Shown piece by piece: positions 16,221 through 24,510 of a stretch of 64,000 nucleotides of DNA. The notes below the pieces were generated by a model. That model ran no database searches. It was given only the letters and a program-made list of their open reading frames with translations, and was not told the origin of the DNA. The position numbers and the translations under genes are program-made. Location of the stretch: positions 1-64,000 of the forward strand of contig JAEWYS010000014.1 of the NCBI GenBank assembly GCA_023458555.1, read 5' to 3'. The first letter of the stretch is position 1. The number at the start of each line of letters is the position of its first letter. Origin of the DNA: Bacteroidota bacterium. Its GTDB lineage: Bacteria > Bacteroidota > Bacteroidia > Cytophagales > Cytophagaceae.

Positions 16221-17285
16221 ATGAACTGGAAAAATCAGCTTACAAAACTATTCAATACAGAATATCCTCTTATTCAAGCCCCCATGCTGGGTGTATCCAC
16301 TCCGGAAATGGTGGCGGCAGCGGCAAAGGTCAATGTACTGGGTGCGTTGCCGCTGGGTGATCTGCCAGCCGGTAAATGCACGGAGCTCATCCGCTCTACC
16401 AGAAAACTGACGGATAAGCCTTTTGCCGTAAATATCTTTGTCAACGAAATACCGGAGATCTCCGACTCCCTGAAAAAACACTACTCGGATACGAAGCAAT
16501 ATATTGAGCAGCTTGCCAGGCGGCATGATCTGGATGTGACACTGCCGGCTATTGAGGAAATCAGGCTAACCAGTTATCACGATCAGATAGAAGCCATCCT
16601 GTCCGAGGGCTGCAGGATTGTGAGCTTTACATTCGGCAATCCGGATGCGGAGAGCATCCGCAAGCTAAAACAGCATGATACGATCCTGATCGGAACATGT
16701 ACTTCTGTTGAAGAAGCAATAGCGCTGGAAAAATCGGGAGCAGATGCTTTGTGCGTACAAGGCATAGAGGCCGGCGGTCACAGAGGAAGTTTCCTGGGAA
16801 GCGCCGTTCCACAAATCAGCGGGATATCTCTGCTTGCACAGGTATACGATACAGTATCTCTCCCGCTCATATACGCCGGCGGGCTATACAATGGAAGAAC
16901 AATACGGGCGGCCAGCGCATTGGGTGCGCAAGGATTTCAGATCGGCAGTCTTCTCCTTGGCTCCAGAGAAAGCATGCTGCAGGAATTTGAAAAGCAGCGG
17001 CTCCGGAATATAGACGAAAAAGATATTGTTCTGACCCGAAGCTTCACGGGAAGGTATGCGAGGGGAATAAAAAACGAGTTTATTAACAACCTGGAAAACA
17101 GCTCTTACATACTTCCTTACCCCTATCAGAACAAGCTGACTGCCGAGCTGCGTAGAATGGCCAAAAGCATTCAGAATACTGACTTTATGAGTCTCTGGCT
17201 GGGACAATCCATAAACGGGTTCAGCGGACTTTCAACAAGCGATATTCTGCGGCAATTGATCGAGGAGACGGAGAAAACAAAATAA
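16221..17285 (+). CDS. Nitronate monooxygenase (2-nitropropane dioxygenase family)
   Basis: A 354-residue FMN-dependent TIM-barrel enzyme: 'YPLIQAPMLGVSTPEMVAAA' at the start, 'ALCVQGIEAGGHRGSF' (phosphate-binding loop), 'PLIYAGGLYNGRTIRAASAL' and 'GAQGFQIGSLLLGSRES'. Such enzymes oxidise nitronates such as propionate-3-nitronate and detoxify nitro compounds. Full family length. Single gene, divergent from the T9SS protein with a 250-bp intergenic region, and followed by a strong hairpin at 17295. Confidence 0.88.
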   Translation: MNWKNQLTKLFNTEYPLIQAPMLGVSTPEMVAAAAKVNVLGALPLGDLPAGKCTELIRSTRKLTDKPFAVNIFVNEIPEISDSLKKHYSDTKQYIEQLARRHDLDVTLPAIEEIRLTSYHDQIEAILSEGCRIVSFTFGNPDAESIRKLKQHDTILIGTCTSVEEAIALEKSGADALCVQGIEAGGHRGSFLGSAVPQISGISLLAQVYDTVSLPLIYAGGLYNGRTIRAASALGAQGFQIGSLLLGSRESMLQEFEKQRLRNIDEKDIVLTRSFTGRYARGIKNEFINNLENSSYILPYPYQNKLTAELRRMAKSIQNTDFMSLWLGQSINGFSGLSTSDILRQLIEETEKTK

Positions 17286-17294
17286 GAGATGCTA

Positions 17295-17334
17295 TTTCTG
17301 ATCATATCGAGGAAGTCCTCGATATGATCAGAAA
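17295..17334. terminator. Long hairpin after nitronate monooxygenase
   Basis: A perfect stem of about 18 bp (left arm from TTTCTGATCATATCGAGG, right arm its exact complement) with a 4-nt loop, 9 bp after the stop codon, ending in GAAAATAAAA. The stem is longer and more AT-rich than usual for an intrinsic terminator. Confidence 0.6.
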
Positions 17335-17639
17335 ATAAAACACTGATAATCAGAATAAAACAACATATTCAAAAAAGCCAATACAGAAAAAGCCATTCAT
17401 TAAAAATACAAGTAATTGACATATAGATAAATAACATTTTTTCTTCATGTAAAAGATATAAAAACTGTAAATAATTACTCCGGATCACATATTCAATATT
17501 CTGTTTATCAAATAAATCTGTCAGATCTCCTGCAGGCGCGTCTGAACAGCAAAACAGGTCTGGCCCAAAGCCACGACTTCTTTGGCCGGGTCTGCATTCT
17601 GAACGATGAGATAATAAACATACTATATTAAAAACATTA
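17335..17639. other. AT-rich intergenic region without gene
   Basis: About 300 bp of AT-rich sequence between the hairpin and the convergent membrane-protein gene. No reading frame, tRNA or clear repeat seen. A CTCC/GGCGCG patch near 17530 and AAAGCC/GGCC words near 17575-17590 show weak self-complementarity only. Confidence 0.4.
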
Positions 17640-18104
17640 TTAAAACCACCTGATCCAGGGTCTGCTCACCAAAGGAGAAAATGCCCATGGCACAGATGTC
17701 AGAACAAGCAAAAGACCGACGATATACCAGAGTGTCATGGTTTTGTATTTTCCATTATCGGTCGGTTTACGCCTGGCCTTTGCCGACCCGATCGTAATCA
17801 CCACAATAGCGACAAACATCATCAGGCTATGTTCCATACCGAAAAAACGCAGAGTGCGCTCATGTACAGCCTCCCTGAAGTGATGCAGAAAATAGTCTGT
17901 AAGCGGACTGATAAAATAAAGCCACAGTCCCAGCATCAGCTGAATATGTGCAATGGTGGCCGTCCAGTGCCTGACTGAATTGTCAAAAGCGGAAAAAGCA
18001 CTTCCGGAGCGCCAGCCACGAAAGCCACGATAAACCGCGAAAAGCAGGCTGACCAATACCAGCCAGCGGACGACGGAATGCAATGTCAATACTATCGGAT
18101 ACAT
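17640..18104 (-). CDS. Four-helix membrane protein ('cytochrome b'-like annotation)
   Basis: A 154-residue protein with four hydrophobic segments (VVRWLVLVSLLFAVYRGF, IAHIQLMLGLWLYFI, HSLMMFVAIVVITIG, LWYIVGLLLVLTSV) and several membrane-near histidines (LTLHSVVRW, RHWTATIAHIQ, MEHSLMMF). Those histidines explain why such proteins are often annotated as cytochrome b or CopD-like; heme binding is not shown. Its promoter region (18105-18186) contains a TetR-type operator and it lies directly downstream of the TetR gene, so it is the probable regulated target. Confidence 0.65.
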   Translation of the reverse strand: MYPIVLTLHSVVRWLVLVSLLFAVYRGFRGWRSGSAFSAFDNSVRHWTATIAHIQLMLGLWLYFISPLTDYFLHHFREAVHERTLRFFGMEHSLMMFVAIVVITIGSAKARRKPTDNGKYKTMTLWYIVGLLLVLTSVPWAFSPLVSRPWIRWF

Positions 18105-18150
18105 ATCGGTTAACAGATCTGATCTTGGCTCTCAGCAATAAAGGTAAATA

Positions 18151-18174
18151 AAAACATACCGATTAGTATGTTTT
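18151..18174. promoter_or_regulatory. TetR-type operator
   Basis: Perfect 9-bp inverted repeat AAAACATAC / GTATGTTTT with a 6-bp centre (CGATTA), the ACATACC-type palindrome typical of TetR-family sites. It lies about 47-70 bp upstream of the membrane-protein ATG at 18104, next to a near -7 box (TACCTTTA on the minus strand, 18139-18146), and downstream of the tetR stop codon. The TetR protein encoded at 18187 is the obvious candidate ligand. Confidence 0.7.
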
Positions 18175-18186
18175 TGTTGCAAAAAG

Positions 18187-18768
18187 TTATCGCAGCGTAT
18201 TCAGGTAGTTTTTAAGCTCTTTGAGATAAGACAGATATACAGACTTGCTGTTTTCAAGCTTTCCGATATTTCTGATACCCCAATAGCCGGATAAGACAAA
18301 CCGGGTAACCTGCATCGCATCCACTTCCTTTCGGATCAATCCTCTGTCTTTTCCTTCCTCAATGATGCTACTCATTGCTTCTGTCCACTGCCGGGCCAGT
18401 TCATCGAGTACTTTACTGAAACCGGCATGCCAGGGGGCCATTTCCTGTGTAAAATTGGCTACCGGGCAACCATATTCCATTTTAAGAAAATCATCCTCCA
18501 GCAGTAATCTGCGCATGAGAAGGTAGATGGACTCCAGCGGATCTCCGCTATGATGCACAGAATCAATAAAGCTGACCGGTTTCAGTATTTCACTGATAAC
18601 AGCCAGCCCCATTTCCTCCTTGTTTCTGAAATGATAATAAAACGCCCCCTTGGTCACCTTTGTCGTAGCAAGAATATCATCAATACTGGTGGCCTGGTAG
18701 CCTTTGACATAGATCAGCTCAAAAGCCTTTTGCAGTATCATGTGCCGTGTAGCCTCCGACTTTTTCAT
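18187..18768 (-). CDS. TetR/AcrR-family repressor
   Basis: A 193-residue regulator: N-terminal helix-turn-helix 'ELIYVKGYQATSIDDILATT' and 'KGAFYYHFRNKEEMGLAVI', followed by a ligand-binding helical domain with the 'EYGCPVANFTQEMAPWHAGF' stretch seen in TetR_C-type regulators of reductase/transporter genes. Same strand as the membrane gene 17640-18104, which has a TetR palindrome in its promoter. The ligand is unknown. Confidence 0.9.
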   Translation of the reverse strand: MKKSEATRHMILQKAFELIYVKGYQATSIDDILATTKVTKGAFYYHFRNKEEMGLAVISEILKPVSFIDSVHHSGDPLESIYLLMRRLLLEDDFLKMEYGCPVANFTQEMAPWHAGFSKVLDELARQWTEAMSSIIEEGKDRGLIRKEVDAMQVTRFVLSGYWGIRNIGKLENSKSVYLSYLKELKNYLNTLR

Positions 18769-18783
18769 GGTGCGAATAATATG

Positions 18784-19899
18784 TTATTCGGTGTATTTCA
18801 GATCAAAATTAATCTCATGTGAGGTAAAAGTCAGATAGCTCGTTGTATTGATTTTTATCAAACCCGTTCTCCCGTTGGACGACCTGAACATATATATTAC
18901 GGGCATAAAAGCAGATCGCGGAAGGTGTACGACCTCGGAATACCTTGCCAAAGGCTCGTCTGTAAATTCGTAAATCGTATTAAAATCTCCTTCGGTGACT
19001 TCTTTAAACTCTGTCCTGACATTACCGTCATTTTGCAGGGTAGAACGTTTACTTCTCGCGTCGGGTGAAATCAAAACACACTGATCAAAACTAGAGGGAA
19101 AATCGCCCTGAACCGCCCCAAAGGACAGTTCCGCTCCGGACACTGCATTATCTCCGGAAGCGATGTTATAAAACCCTTTGGTCATATTATCTGCGGGGAG
19201 GCTTATATTTCTCCTGACTTTAGTGAAACCTTTATCAGCCGGGGCATCAAAAGTCTCTCCTGAATTATAATACTTAACCGTCATTTCTAACACTTTCGGA
19301 TCAGCGCTCATATCCAGATTATTGACTCTTATGATTCCTTTGAGACCATTGCCGGATACAAAATAGATAATGCTTCCTAAATTCACTGATACGATCGAAT
19401 TGGACACGTTCTGCTCAATATAAAGGCTCCTGATTGATTTACTATTATTCAAACCATCTACATCAATATAGGAGCTGGTTTCCGCAAAGTAAGTATACAC
19501 CTGACTTCTGTTTGTTCCACCGATAAGATTTCGCGCAGCTGACGAGATAAGCACAGGCTCCTCTCCTTTTTCAGTCCGGATCACGGCAAAAGTAAACTCA
19601 TCATTTGACAGGGAGGCAACAGAAAGCAGGCTGGTGGTATCCGAATTAAGCGCGAATCCTTTTTCTGCCAGCGACTCATACACTGTCTTGTCCTTACATT
19701 CGCATTTGGCATCTGTAACTATCGTATAGATATTAGTGCCTGGATTCTGATGACTGTTCCGTCTAAGAATCCATTCACAGTCACGGTCTTTCTGACACGC
19801 GTTTTGTGTCTCATGATAACAGGTACATTCTTTATTCTTATTGCAAGCGCCTGCAAACAGTATCAACATCAAACAAACCCAAAAATAGTGTAATCTCAT
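18784..19899 (-). CDS. Large lipoprotein with cysteine-rich N-terminus
   Basis: A 371-residue precursor with a lipoprotein signal (FWVCLMLILFAGACNKNKEC, lipobox AGAC) followed by a cysteine-rich stretch (CTCYHETQNACQKDRDCEW, then a CECKD motif). The rest is beta-rich with no recognised domain. The cluster of eight or so cysteines in the first 85 residues suggests disulfides in an extracytoplasmic module. Not recognised; probably a Bacteroidota-specific surface lipoprotein. Confidence 0.6.
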   Translation of the reverse strand: MRLHYFWVCLMLILFAGACNKNKECTCYHETQNACQKDRDCEWILRRNSHQNPGTNIYTIVTDAKCECKDKTVYESLAEKGFALNSDTTSLLSVASLSNDEFTFAVIRTEKGEEPVLISSAARNLIGGTNRSQVYTYFAETSSYIDVDGLNNSKSIRSLYIEQNVSNSIVSVNLGSIIYFVSGNGLKGIIRVNNLDMSADPKVLEMTVKYYNSGETFDAPADKGFTKVRRNISLPADNMTKGFYNIASGDNAVSGAELSFGAVQGDFPSSFDQCVLISPDARSKRSTLQNDGNVRTEFKEVTEGDFNTIYEFTDEPLARYSEVVHLPRSAFMPVIYMFRSSNGRTGLIKINTTSYLTFTSHEINFDLKYTE

Positions 19900-19989
19900 C
19901 GAATCGCGTTTTTCCCAAAAGTATCAAAAACCGGGTCAATATAAAACTCCGCAGGATTTGTTTACACATCTTCACACCTTTTCATTGCC

Positions 19990-20355
19990 CTAGCAACCTT
20001 CTTCATTTTCTTTTTTTCGAAACTCCACAATACTACGTATCAGCTCTGCGGGGAGCGGTTTGTCATTGGGCAGCTGAATCGCAGATCTGCTGACCTTGTA
20101 TTGCTTCAGTTCCTTTTCGAAAGTTTTCAGCAAAGCATCGCTCCAGGGACTGGAAAGTGAAATATGTTTTGCATAAGCCGAATAATAAATCAGATAGCCC
20201 TTGTATTTGAAACAGGGTATCTGATAACTGATTGTTTCTTCCGCTTCAGGTACCACGCTATGCACCACATTTCTGATTTCCTGCATTCGTTCTGCCACAT
20301 CAGCAGAGAAGGCCGCATGATACTGGTCTATTGTCTTATAATCGGTTTTTGCCAT
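19990..20355 (-). CDS. DUF1801 domain protein
   Basis: A 121-residue protein with the DUF1801 pattern (TIDQYHAAFSADVAERMQEI, 'AEETISYQIPCFKYKGYLIY', 'HISLSSPWSDALLKTFEKEL', 'SAIQLPNDKPLPAELIRSIV'). B. subtilis YdhG, an iron-related protein, belongs to this family; the general role is unclear. I start at ATG 20355, where the family begins; this overlaps the end of the upstream DoxX gene by 20 bp, implying co-translation. Confidence 0.88.
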   Translation of the reverse strand: MAKTDYKTIDQYHAAFSADVAERMQEIRNVVHSVVPEAEETISYQIPCFKYKGYLIYYSAYAKHISLSSPWSDALLKTFEKELKQYKVSRSAIQLPNDKPLPAELIRSIVEFRKKENEEGC

Positions 20356-20722
20356 AGCTTTGAATTTTGCCGTTGTATATATAGGAAAGAGCCAGAATGC
20401 CCAGTATGAGCAACGGGAAAAACGAAACTCCCACCCAACCATCTATCGCGACATGACTTATGACGGCAAAAATCAGGTTGTACGTGAGCCCGGCATACGC
20501 CCATTCTTTTATTCTGGCCGGAATCTGAGGGATGATTAAGGCTGCTGCCCCTAAAAATTTGAAAATGACTAAGGCAACCGCGAAGTAATCGGGATAACCC
20601 AATGGCTGTGTGCCGACAGTCGTATATTGCGGAGCAAAAATAAGGGTGCTCATGGGCATAAGTCCTTCAAACAGAAAAATGATAGTAGTGGTAATCCAGA
20701 AAATTATCTTGTTCGTCTTCAT
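20336..20722 (-). CDS. DoxX-like membrane protein
   Basis: A 128-residue protein with four hydrophobic helices (IIFWITTTIIFLFEGLMP, FAVALVIFKFLGAAALIIP, WAYAGLTYNLIFAVISHVAI, FFPLLILGILALSYIY) and the DoxX-family pattern 'LGYPDYF...KFLGAAALIIP...IKEWAYAG'. Function unknown; such proteins often neighbour oxidative-stress genes. Overlaps the DUF1801 gene. A paralogue with nearly the same layout lies at 26775. Confidence 0.82.
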   Translation of the reverse strand: MKTNKIIFWITTTIIFLFEGLMPMSTLIFAPQYTTVGTQPLGYPDYFAVALVIFKFLGAAALIIPQIPARIKEWAYAGLTYNLIFAVISHVAIDGWVGVSFFPLLILGILALSYIYNGKIQSYGKNRL

Positions 20723-20799
20723 GGTGATTATTATTGTTTGTTTTTCAAAGCCGGAAAAGAACTGCTGCTAAAGCGCCTTTCTGTTCTGCCCTTTTTACT

Positions 20800-21381
20800 T
20801 TATCTGAACTGTTCTGGTTTCAGCTTCTGAGCAGCAAGTTCAACAATTTCGCTGATTCTTCTCTGTCTGGTCTCTGCTTTTTTGGCAAGCACCAGCCATT
20901 GCAGGATAGCTTTTCGGTCTGACCTGCTCAGGCTCAGAAAAAAGTCCGTCGTCCCTTTTGCGGCATTAAAAGCCTCTTCCAGATCCTCAGGCACTTTCAG
21001 GTCCTCCACATCATCCAGAATCGTCCAGGATCCGTTCTTTTTCGCCTTTTCTACGCTTTCCAGACCTGCTTCGGTCATCAGCCCTTCATCCATAAGCCGT
21101 CTGATTTTATCTTTATTGATTCTGGACCAGACACTGGCTGGTTTCCGCCTGCTGAAAAGCTGCATAAACCTCTCCTCGTCCATTGTCTTTTTGGTACTGT
21201 CAATCCAGCCAAAGCACAACGCTTCTTCTACTGCTTCCTGATACGCTACAGTAGGCTTGTCAGATTTCTTCCTGTAGTAAATAAGCCAGACTGACTGCTC
21301 TGACCGGTGATTGTCTGCCAGCCATTGCCGCCACTCCTGCCGGGACGCGGGGCAATAGGTTTTCAACTCTTTATCGTGCAT
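20800..21381 (-). CDS. YdeI/OmpD-associated family protein (copy 1)
   Basis: A 193-residue soluble protein with the family core 'RQEWRQWLADNHRSEQSVWL', 'AVEEALCFGWIDSTKKTMDE', 'FSRRKPASVWSRINKDKIRR' and the C-terminal DUF1905-like/helical part ending 'ETRQRRISEIVELAAQKL'. Role unknown. A second copy of exactly the same length lies at 45907-46488 and is about 55-60% identical by eye. Single gene on the minus strand. Confidence 0.85.
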   Translation of the reverse strand: MHDKELKTYCPASRQEWRQWLADNHRSEQSVWLIYYRKKSDKPTVAYQEAVEEALCFGWIDSTKKTMDEERFMQLFSRRKPASVWSRINKDKIRRLMDEGLMTEAGLESVEKAKKNGSWTILDDVEDLKVPEDLEEAFNAAKGTTDFFLSLSRSDRKAILQWLVLAKKAETRQRRISEIVELAAQKLKPEQFR

Positions 21382-21439
21382 TGTATCTGTTTCAATTATG
21401 GCTGAATAATATATTCAACAGACTTCCTGTTATCAGATT

Positions 21440-21937
21440 TCATTCTTCCTGCTTCAAAAACTTCCAGTCCGGTTCTTTAACAGATCCGACATTCCGGAGT
21501 GTATTAAACAGAGTGGCAAGCATGCGTATTTTGTTGAGCACCGCTTGCCGGTTTGTTTCCCGATCTGCTATATAGCTGTCCAGTATGAGCAGCTCACGGC
21601 TGATACTACTTTCAGTCGTATTATCGTTTTGTGTATTCATCTTCAGACCGGTCATCCAGTCATACAACCTGAGTCTGTAGGCCGTCAGGGAATCCTCTCC
21701 GTTCGGGCCGCCATAAACCTGGTCAGCATCATGATTGTCCTGGCCGTCATCTTCCCAAAAGCAAAACGTGCAAATTCCCCAGCCACATCTCGTATCAAGT
21801 GTCAGATAGCCACACGAAGGGCAGGAATTGGGAAGCGGACTATTACCTTTATCATTACTACCTTCGATAGCCGGGAAGCAGATCTGGAAATACTCCCGTC
21901 GTTGCAGAATATCGGATATTTTCTGGTTATCAGTCAT
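21440..21937 (-). CDS. CPCC-type cysteine-rich protein
   Basis: A 165-residue protein with the Cys-rich CPCC-domain pattern: 'NSCPSCGYLTLDTRCGWGIC' followed by 'TFCFWEDDGQDNHDADQVYG'. The two CxxC pairs (CPSC and CTFC) form a likely zinc knuckle. The first position pattern C-P-S-C differs from the usual C-P-C-C. The second half is helical and has no recognised domain. Such proteins are often immunity or accessory proteins of unknown function. A near -7 box (TAACTTTA, minus strand) lies just upstream. Confidence 0.75.
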   Translation of the reverse strand: MTDNQKISDILQRREYFQICFPAIEGSNDKGNSPLPNSCPSCGYLTLDTRCGWGICTFCFWEDDGQDNHDADQVYGGPNGEDSLTAYRLRLYDWMTGLKMNTQNDNTTESSISRELLILDSYIADRETNRQAVLNKIRMLATLFNTLRNVGSVKEPDWKFLKQEE

Positions 21938-22067
21938 CGTATGTATTGCGCAATTGTAAAGTTAAAAAAGCAGCGTAAGCAAACAACACTTTTTGGCACG
22001 TCAATCTATGAACTTCTGCATAAACCAGATCTTATCTTAAGTCAAGGCACAACATCCTGAATCCAAG

Positions 22068-22075
22068 TATCTTTG
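22068..22075 (+). promoter_or_regulatory. -7 box for the DUF4345 gene
   Basis: TATCTTTG, an exact TAnnTTTG, 29 bp before the ATG at 22104. It supports this start. Confidence 0.5.
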
Positions 22076-22103
22076 TTGCCACGAACAATTATTACAGACA
22101 TTT

Positions 22104-22511
22104 ATGAAACAGACATTGTACCTGAGAACATTACTGATTGTAGCAGGAATTACAGGCATTTCCGTCGGAACCGGACAGTTGTTCTTTCCGGTCGCATTTG
22201 AAGCCTCAGCCGGCATTGATTTAGGCAATGACAATAATCTGCTAAGCGAAATCCGGGCGGCCGGTGGCACGCTGCTTACCGCAGGCCTGATCATTTTGTG
22301 TGGTGCATTCAGAGTACAGCTGGCCAGATTCGCTCTGCTGCTTACCATGGTATTTTTCCTTTCCTACGGCTTTTCCAGAATATACGGCATGTTTGCCGAT
22401 GGCATGCCCGGCCAGTCCTTCATTATTGTAACCATAGCAGAAATGGCTATAGGTCTTGGCGCTGCGACATTATTTTACTACAAGAAAAGGAAGTTGTTGC
22501 ACGCCAGCTAG
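22104..22511 (+). CDS. DUF4345 membrane protein
   Basis: A 135-residue protein with four hydrophobic segments and the DUF4345 pattern: 'LLIVAGITGISVGTGQLFFP', 'LLSEIRAAGGTLLTAGLIIL', 'LLLTMVFFLSYGFSRIYGMF', and a last helix followed by a basic tail KKRKLLHAS. Function unknown. The only plus-strand gene in the 17.6-42 kb stretch. Its last 4 bp overlap the stop of the convergent Crp/Fnr gene, a very tight convergent pair. Confidence 0.78.
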   Translation: MKQTLYLRTLLIVAGITGISVGTGQLFFPVAFEASAGIDLGNDNNLLSEIRAAGGTLLTAGLIILCGAFRVQLARFALLLTMVFFLSYGFSRIYGMFADGMPGQSFIIVTIAEMAIGLGAATLFYYKKRKLLHAS

Positions 22512-23092
22512 CCTTTTGCACCGGCTTGTACTCTTTTTCTGATCCGGCTAAGCGACTCGGGAGTTACTCCCAGATAGCTGGCAATGTACAGAAGTGGCAC
22601 TCTGTTGAACAGATCAGGGCGGGTATCGGACAGTACACTGTACCTCTGCTCTGCATTAAGGCTATTTAAAAGAGTGATGTACTCCTCTGCTTTCCGGTAA
22701 TCATCCATCATAATCGTATGAGTCAGATATTCCAGAGCCGGATAGACAGCATGCATTTTCTGTTCGGCTTCTCTTGTTCCGCTGATCAGTGTACAGTCTT
22801 CCAGACACTGAACCGAATACTCCGAAGGTTCTGAATGAAGATAACTGGAATACAGCACAACAGGATCTCCCTCTACATAAAATCTCCGGGTCTTTTCATC
22901 ACTCTCTTTTGTCTGATATTGCCGGAGACAACCGTGTACAACGAAATAACATTTTTTAGCTACTTTGCCTTCCTGAATGATCAGTTCGCCCTTACTGACT
23001 TGCTCAACGCGGGTATTTTGTATGATCAGCTCTATCTCCTGAGGGCTGAAGCGGTTGAAACCGCTCAAAAACTTTCTGGCTAAATCGCTCAT
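22508..23092 (-). CDS. Crp/Fnr-family regulator (copy 1)
   Basis: A 194-residue protein: cyclic-nucleotide-binding-like barrel ('KGELIIQEGKVAKKCYFVVH', 'GDPVVLYSSYLHSEPSEYSV') and a C-terminal HTH ('LYIASYLGVTPESLSRIRKR'). The 'NRVPLLYIASYLGVTPESLS' ending is the typical Bacteroidota variant of this family; no Fe-S cysteines are seen, so it is not an FNR-type oxygen sensor. Convergent with the DUF4345 gene. A second family member is at 50951. Confidence 0.88.
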   Translation of the reverse strand: MSDLARKFLSGFNRFSPQEIELIIQNTRVEQVSKGELIIQEGKVAKKCYFVVHGCLRQYQTKESDEKTRRFYVEGDPVVLYSSYLHSEPSEYSVQCLEDCTLISGTREAEQKMHAVYPALEYLTHTIMMDDYRKAEEYITLLNSLNAEQRYSVLSDTRPDLFNRVPLLYIASYLGVTPESLSRIRKRVQAGAKG

Positions 23093-23228
23093 AATAAAGA
23101 GGTATAATTCTTTTCAGGTTGTGTTTCTCCATCGATCAGAAAAAATGTCCTGATCTTTAATGTATATTTTCCTGCCATTATTCAAATTTTATTGCCGGAA
23201 GCCCCCAGAGAGCTCTGCTTCAGCCATG

Positions 23229-23708
23229 TTATTTACCTGTCAGATAATGAGCCAGCTTCTCAAGTGACTGTTCTGTACCGGATTCATTGTCTTTCGGGTC
23301 AATGCCGGGAGGAATCTTTTCGAAAACCATCGTTACTTTAGTAACATATTTTTCTACTTCTTCCAATGATACGTTCATAATCATCTCACCCGCAAATTCT
23401 TCCTGATCAGACTGGAAATAAACCGACTGAATAATTTTTTCGTATGGTTGCAACAGGACAAATTTTACAGAGAAGCGGTCTTCATTAGCTGTAGTCTTGC
23501 CTTTAGCATGCGAGTCCTTATAAAAAAGAGACATCGTATAACCGCCATTTACGCCCGGATCATACCGGTGAATTTTGCCAGTCATACCATGGGGAGCCAG
23601 CCAAAACTCGAGAGCCTCCCTGTCGATAAAAGCATGATATACCTTTTCTCTGGCGGCCGGAATAATTTTTGAATTGATACTGGTTCCTGTCATGTGTTTT
23701 TTATCCAA
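23229..23708 (-). CDS. SRPBCC/AHSA1 domain protein
   Basis: A 159-residue START-like protein: 'NSKIIPAAREKVYHAFIDRE', 'LEFWLAPHGMTGKIHRYDPG', 'GGYTMSLFYKD', and the C-terminal helix segment 'KDNESGTEQSLEKLAHYL'. This is the SRPBCC group with the W-L-A-P-x-G-M-T-G motif, often found near ArsR or AraC regulators. Ligand unknown. Stand-alone on the minus strand. Confidence 0.83.
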   Translation of the reverse strand: MDKKHMTGTSINSKIIPAAREKVYHAFIDREALEFWLAPHGMTGKIHRYDPGVNGGYTMSLFYKDSHAKGKTTANEDRFSVKFVLLQPYEKIIQSVYFQSDQEEFAGEMIMNVSLEEVEKYVTKVTMVFEKIPPGIDPKDNESGTEQSLEKLAHYLTGK

Positions 23709-23726
23709 CTGTAAATGAATGGTTGT

Positions 23727-24458
23727 TTAGTCCAACTGAAATCTGATTGGTAAAACGCATCTGATCTTTACAGCTTCACCGTCATACATATGAGGAATCC
23801 ATCTGGACATGCTCTTTATCAGCCTCAAGGCTTCTTTATCCAATATCTTATGAGACCCTTTGGTTATTCTCACATCCGTTATTTCACCATCTCTGCCTAC
23901 AACAAAAGCTACATACACCACCCCTTCTATTCTTTTTTTCTGAGCAGATGCGGGATACTTTAGTTCTTTCATCAGATAGCGCTTCATCGACTCAGTGCCA
24001 CCGGGAAAACGGGGTGCTACCCAATAATCATAATGTTCCACCTCGCTCCCAAGTGAATCCATGCATTTTCCTTCGATCAGCTTTCCTGTTTCATAGGTAT
24101 CAGAACGTTTCAGATGACCATTTTCCCAGTATGTCAGAAGCCGACTATGTATTTGTCCTTTTCTATAATTAATATCCCTGCGGATCTGTCCGTTTTCATA
24201 CCAGTGTTGCGATTTACCCTCTTTCACACCTTTGGAATAATCGGAGTAGCTGGTTTCAGACATTATCTGGCCTGATACAAAATACTCCTTCTCCAATACC
24301 TGACTGGTATCAATCAGGTCCCGATAAATAATTTTGTAATATCGGGCGTACTCTATACTCTTTACCTTATTCCGGTCTATGTCAAAATAGGTTGTATCCT
24401 GCCCGGATACCATCAGGACAGGGGAAAAAAGTATAGCAATAAGCAATCTTATCATCAT
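23727..24458 (-). CDS. MORN-like (YwqK) repeats fused to a TonB C-terminal domain
   Basis: A 243-residue secreted or envelope protein: signal peptide (MMIRLLIAILFSPVLMVSGQ), a middle part of YwqK/MORN-type repeats (KEGKSQHWYENGQIRRDINY, then 'SRLLTYWENGHLKRSDTY'), and a C-terminal TonB-type domain ('FPGGTESMKRYLMKELKYPA', 'GVVYVAFVVGRDGEITDVRI', 'DKEALRLIKSMSRWIP'). The TonB_C domain here lacks the N-terminal membrane anchor with a proline-rich linker used in energy transduction, so it is more likely a soluble or surface module. I start at the ATG pair at 24455-24458. Confidence 0.78.
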   Translation of the reverse strand: MMIRLLIAILFSPVLMVSGQDTTYFDIDRNKVKSIEYARYYKIIYRDLIDTSQVLEKEYFVSGQIMSETSYSDYSKGVKEGKSQHWYENGQIRRDINYRKGQIHSRLLTYWENGHLKRSDTYETGKLIEGKCMDSLGSEVEHYDYWVAPRFPGGTESMKRYLMKELKYPASAQKKRIEGVVYVAFVVGRDGEITDVRITKGSHKILDKEALRLIKSMSRWIPHMYDGEAVKIRCVLPIRFQLD

Positions 24459-24510
24459 AATTATTTGGCAATAAACTACCACAGATTACCGGGAATGTAT
24501 TATACTTCTC

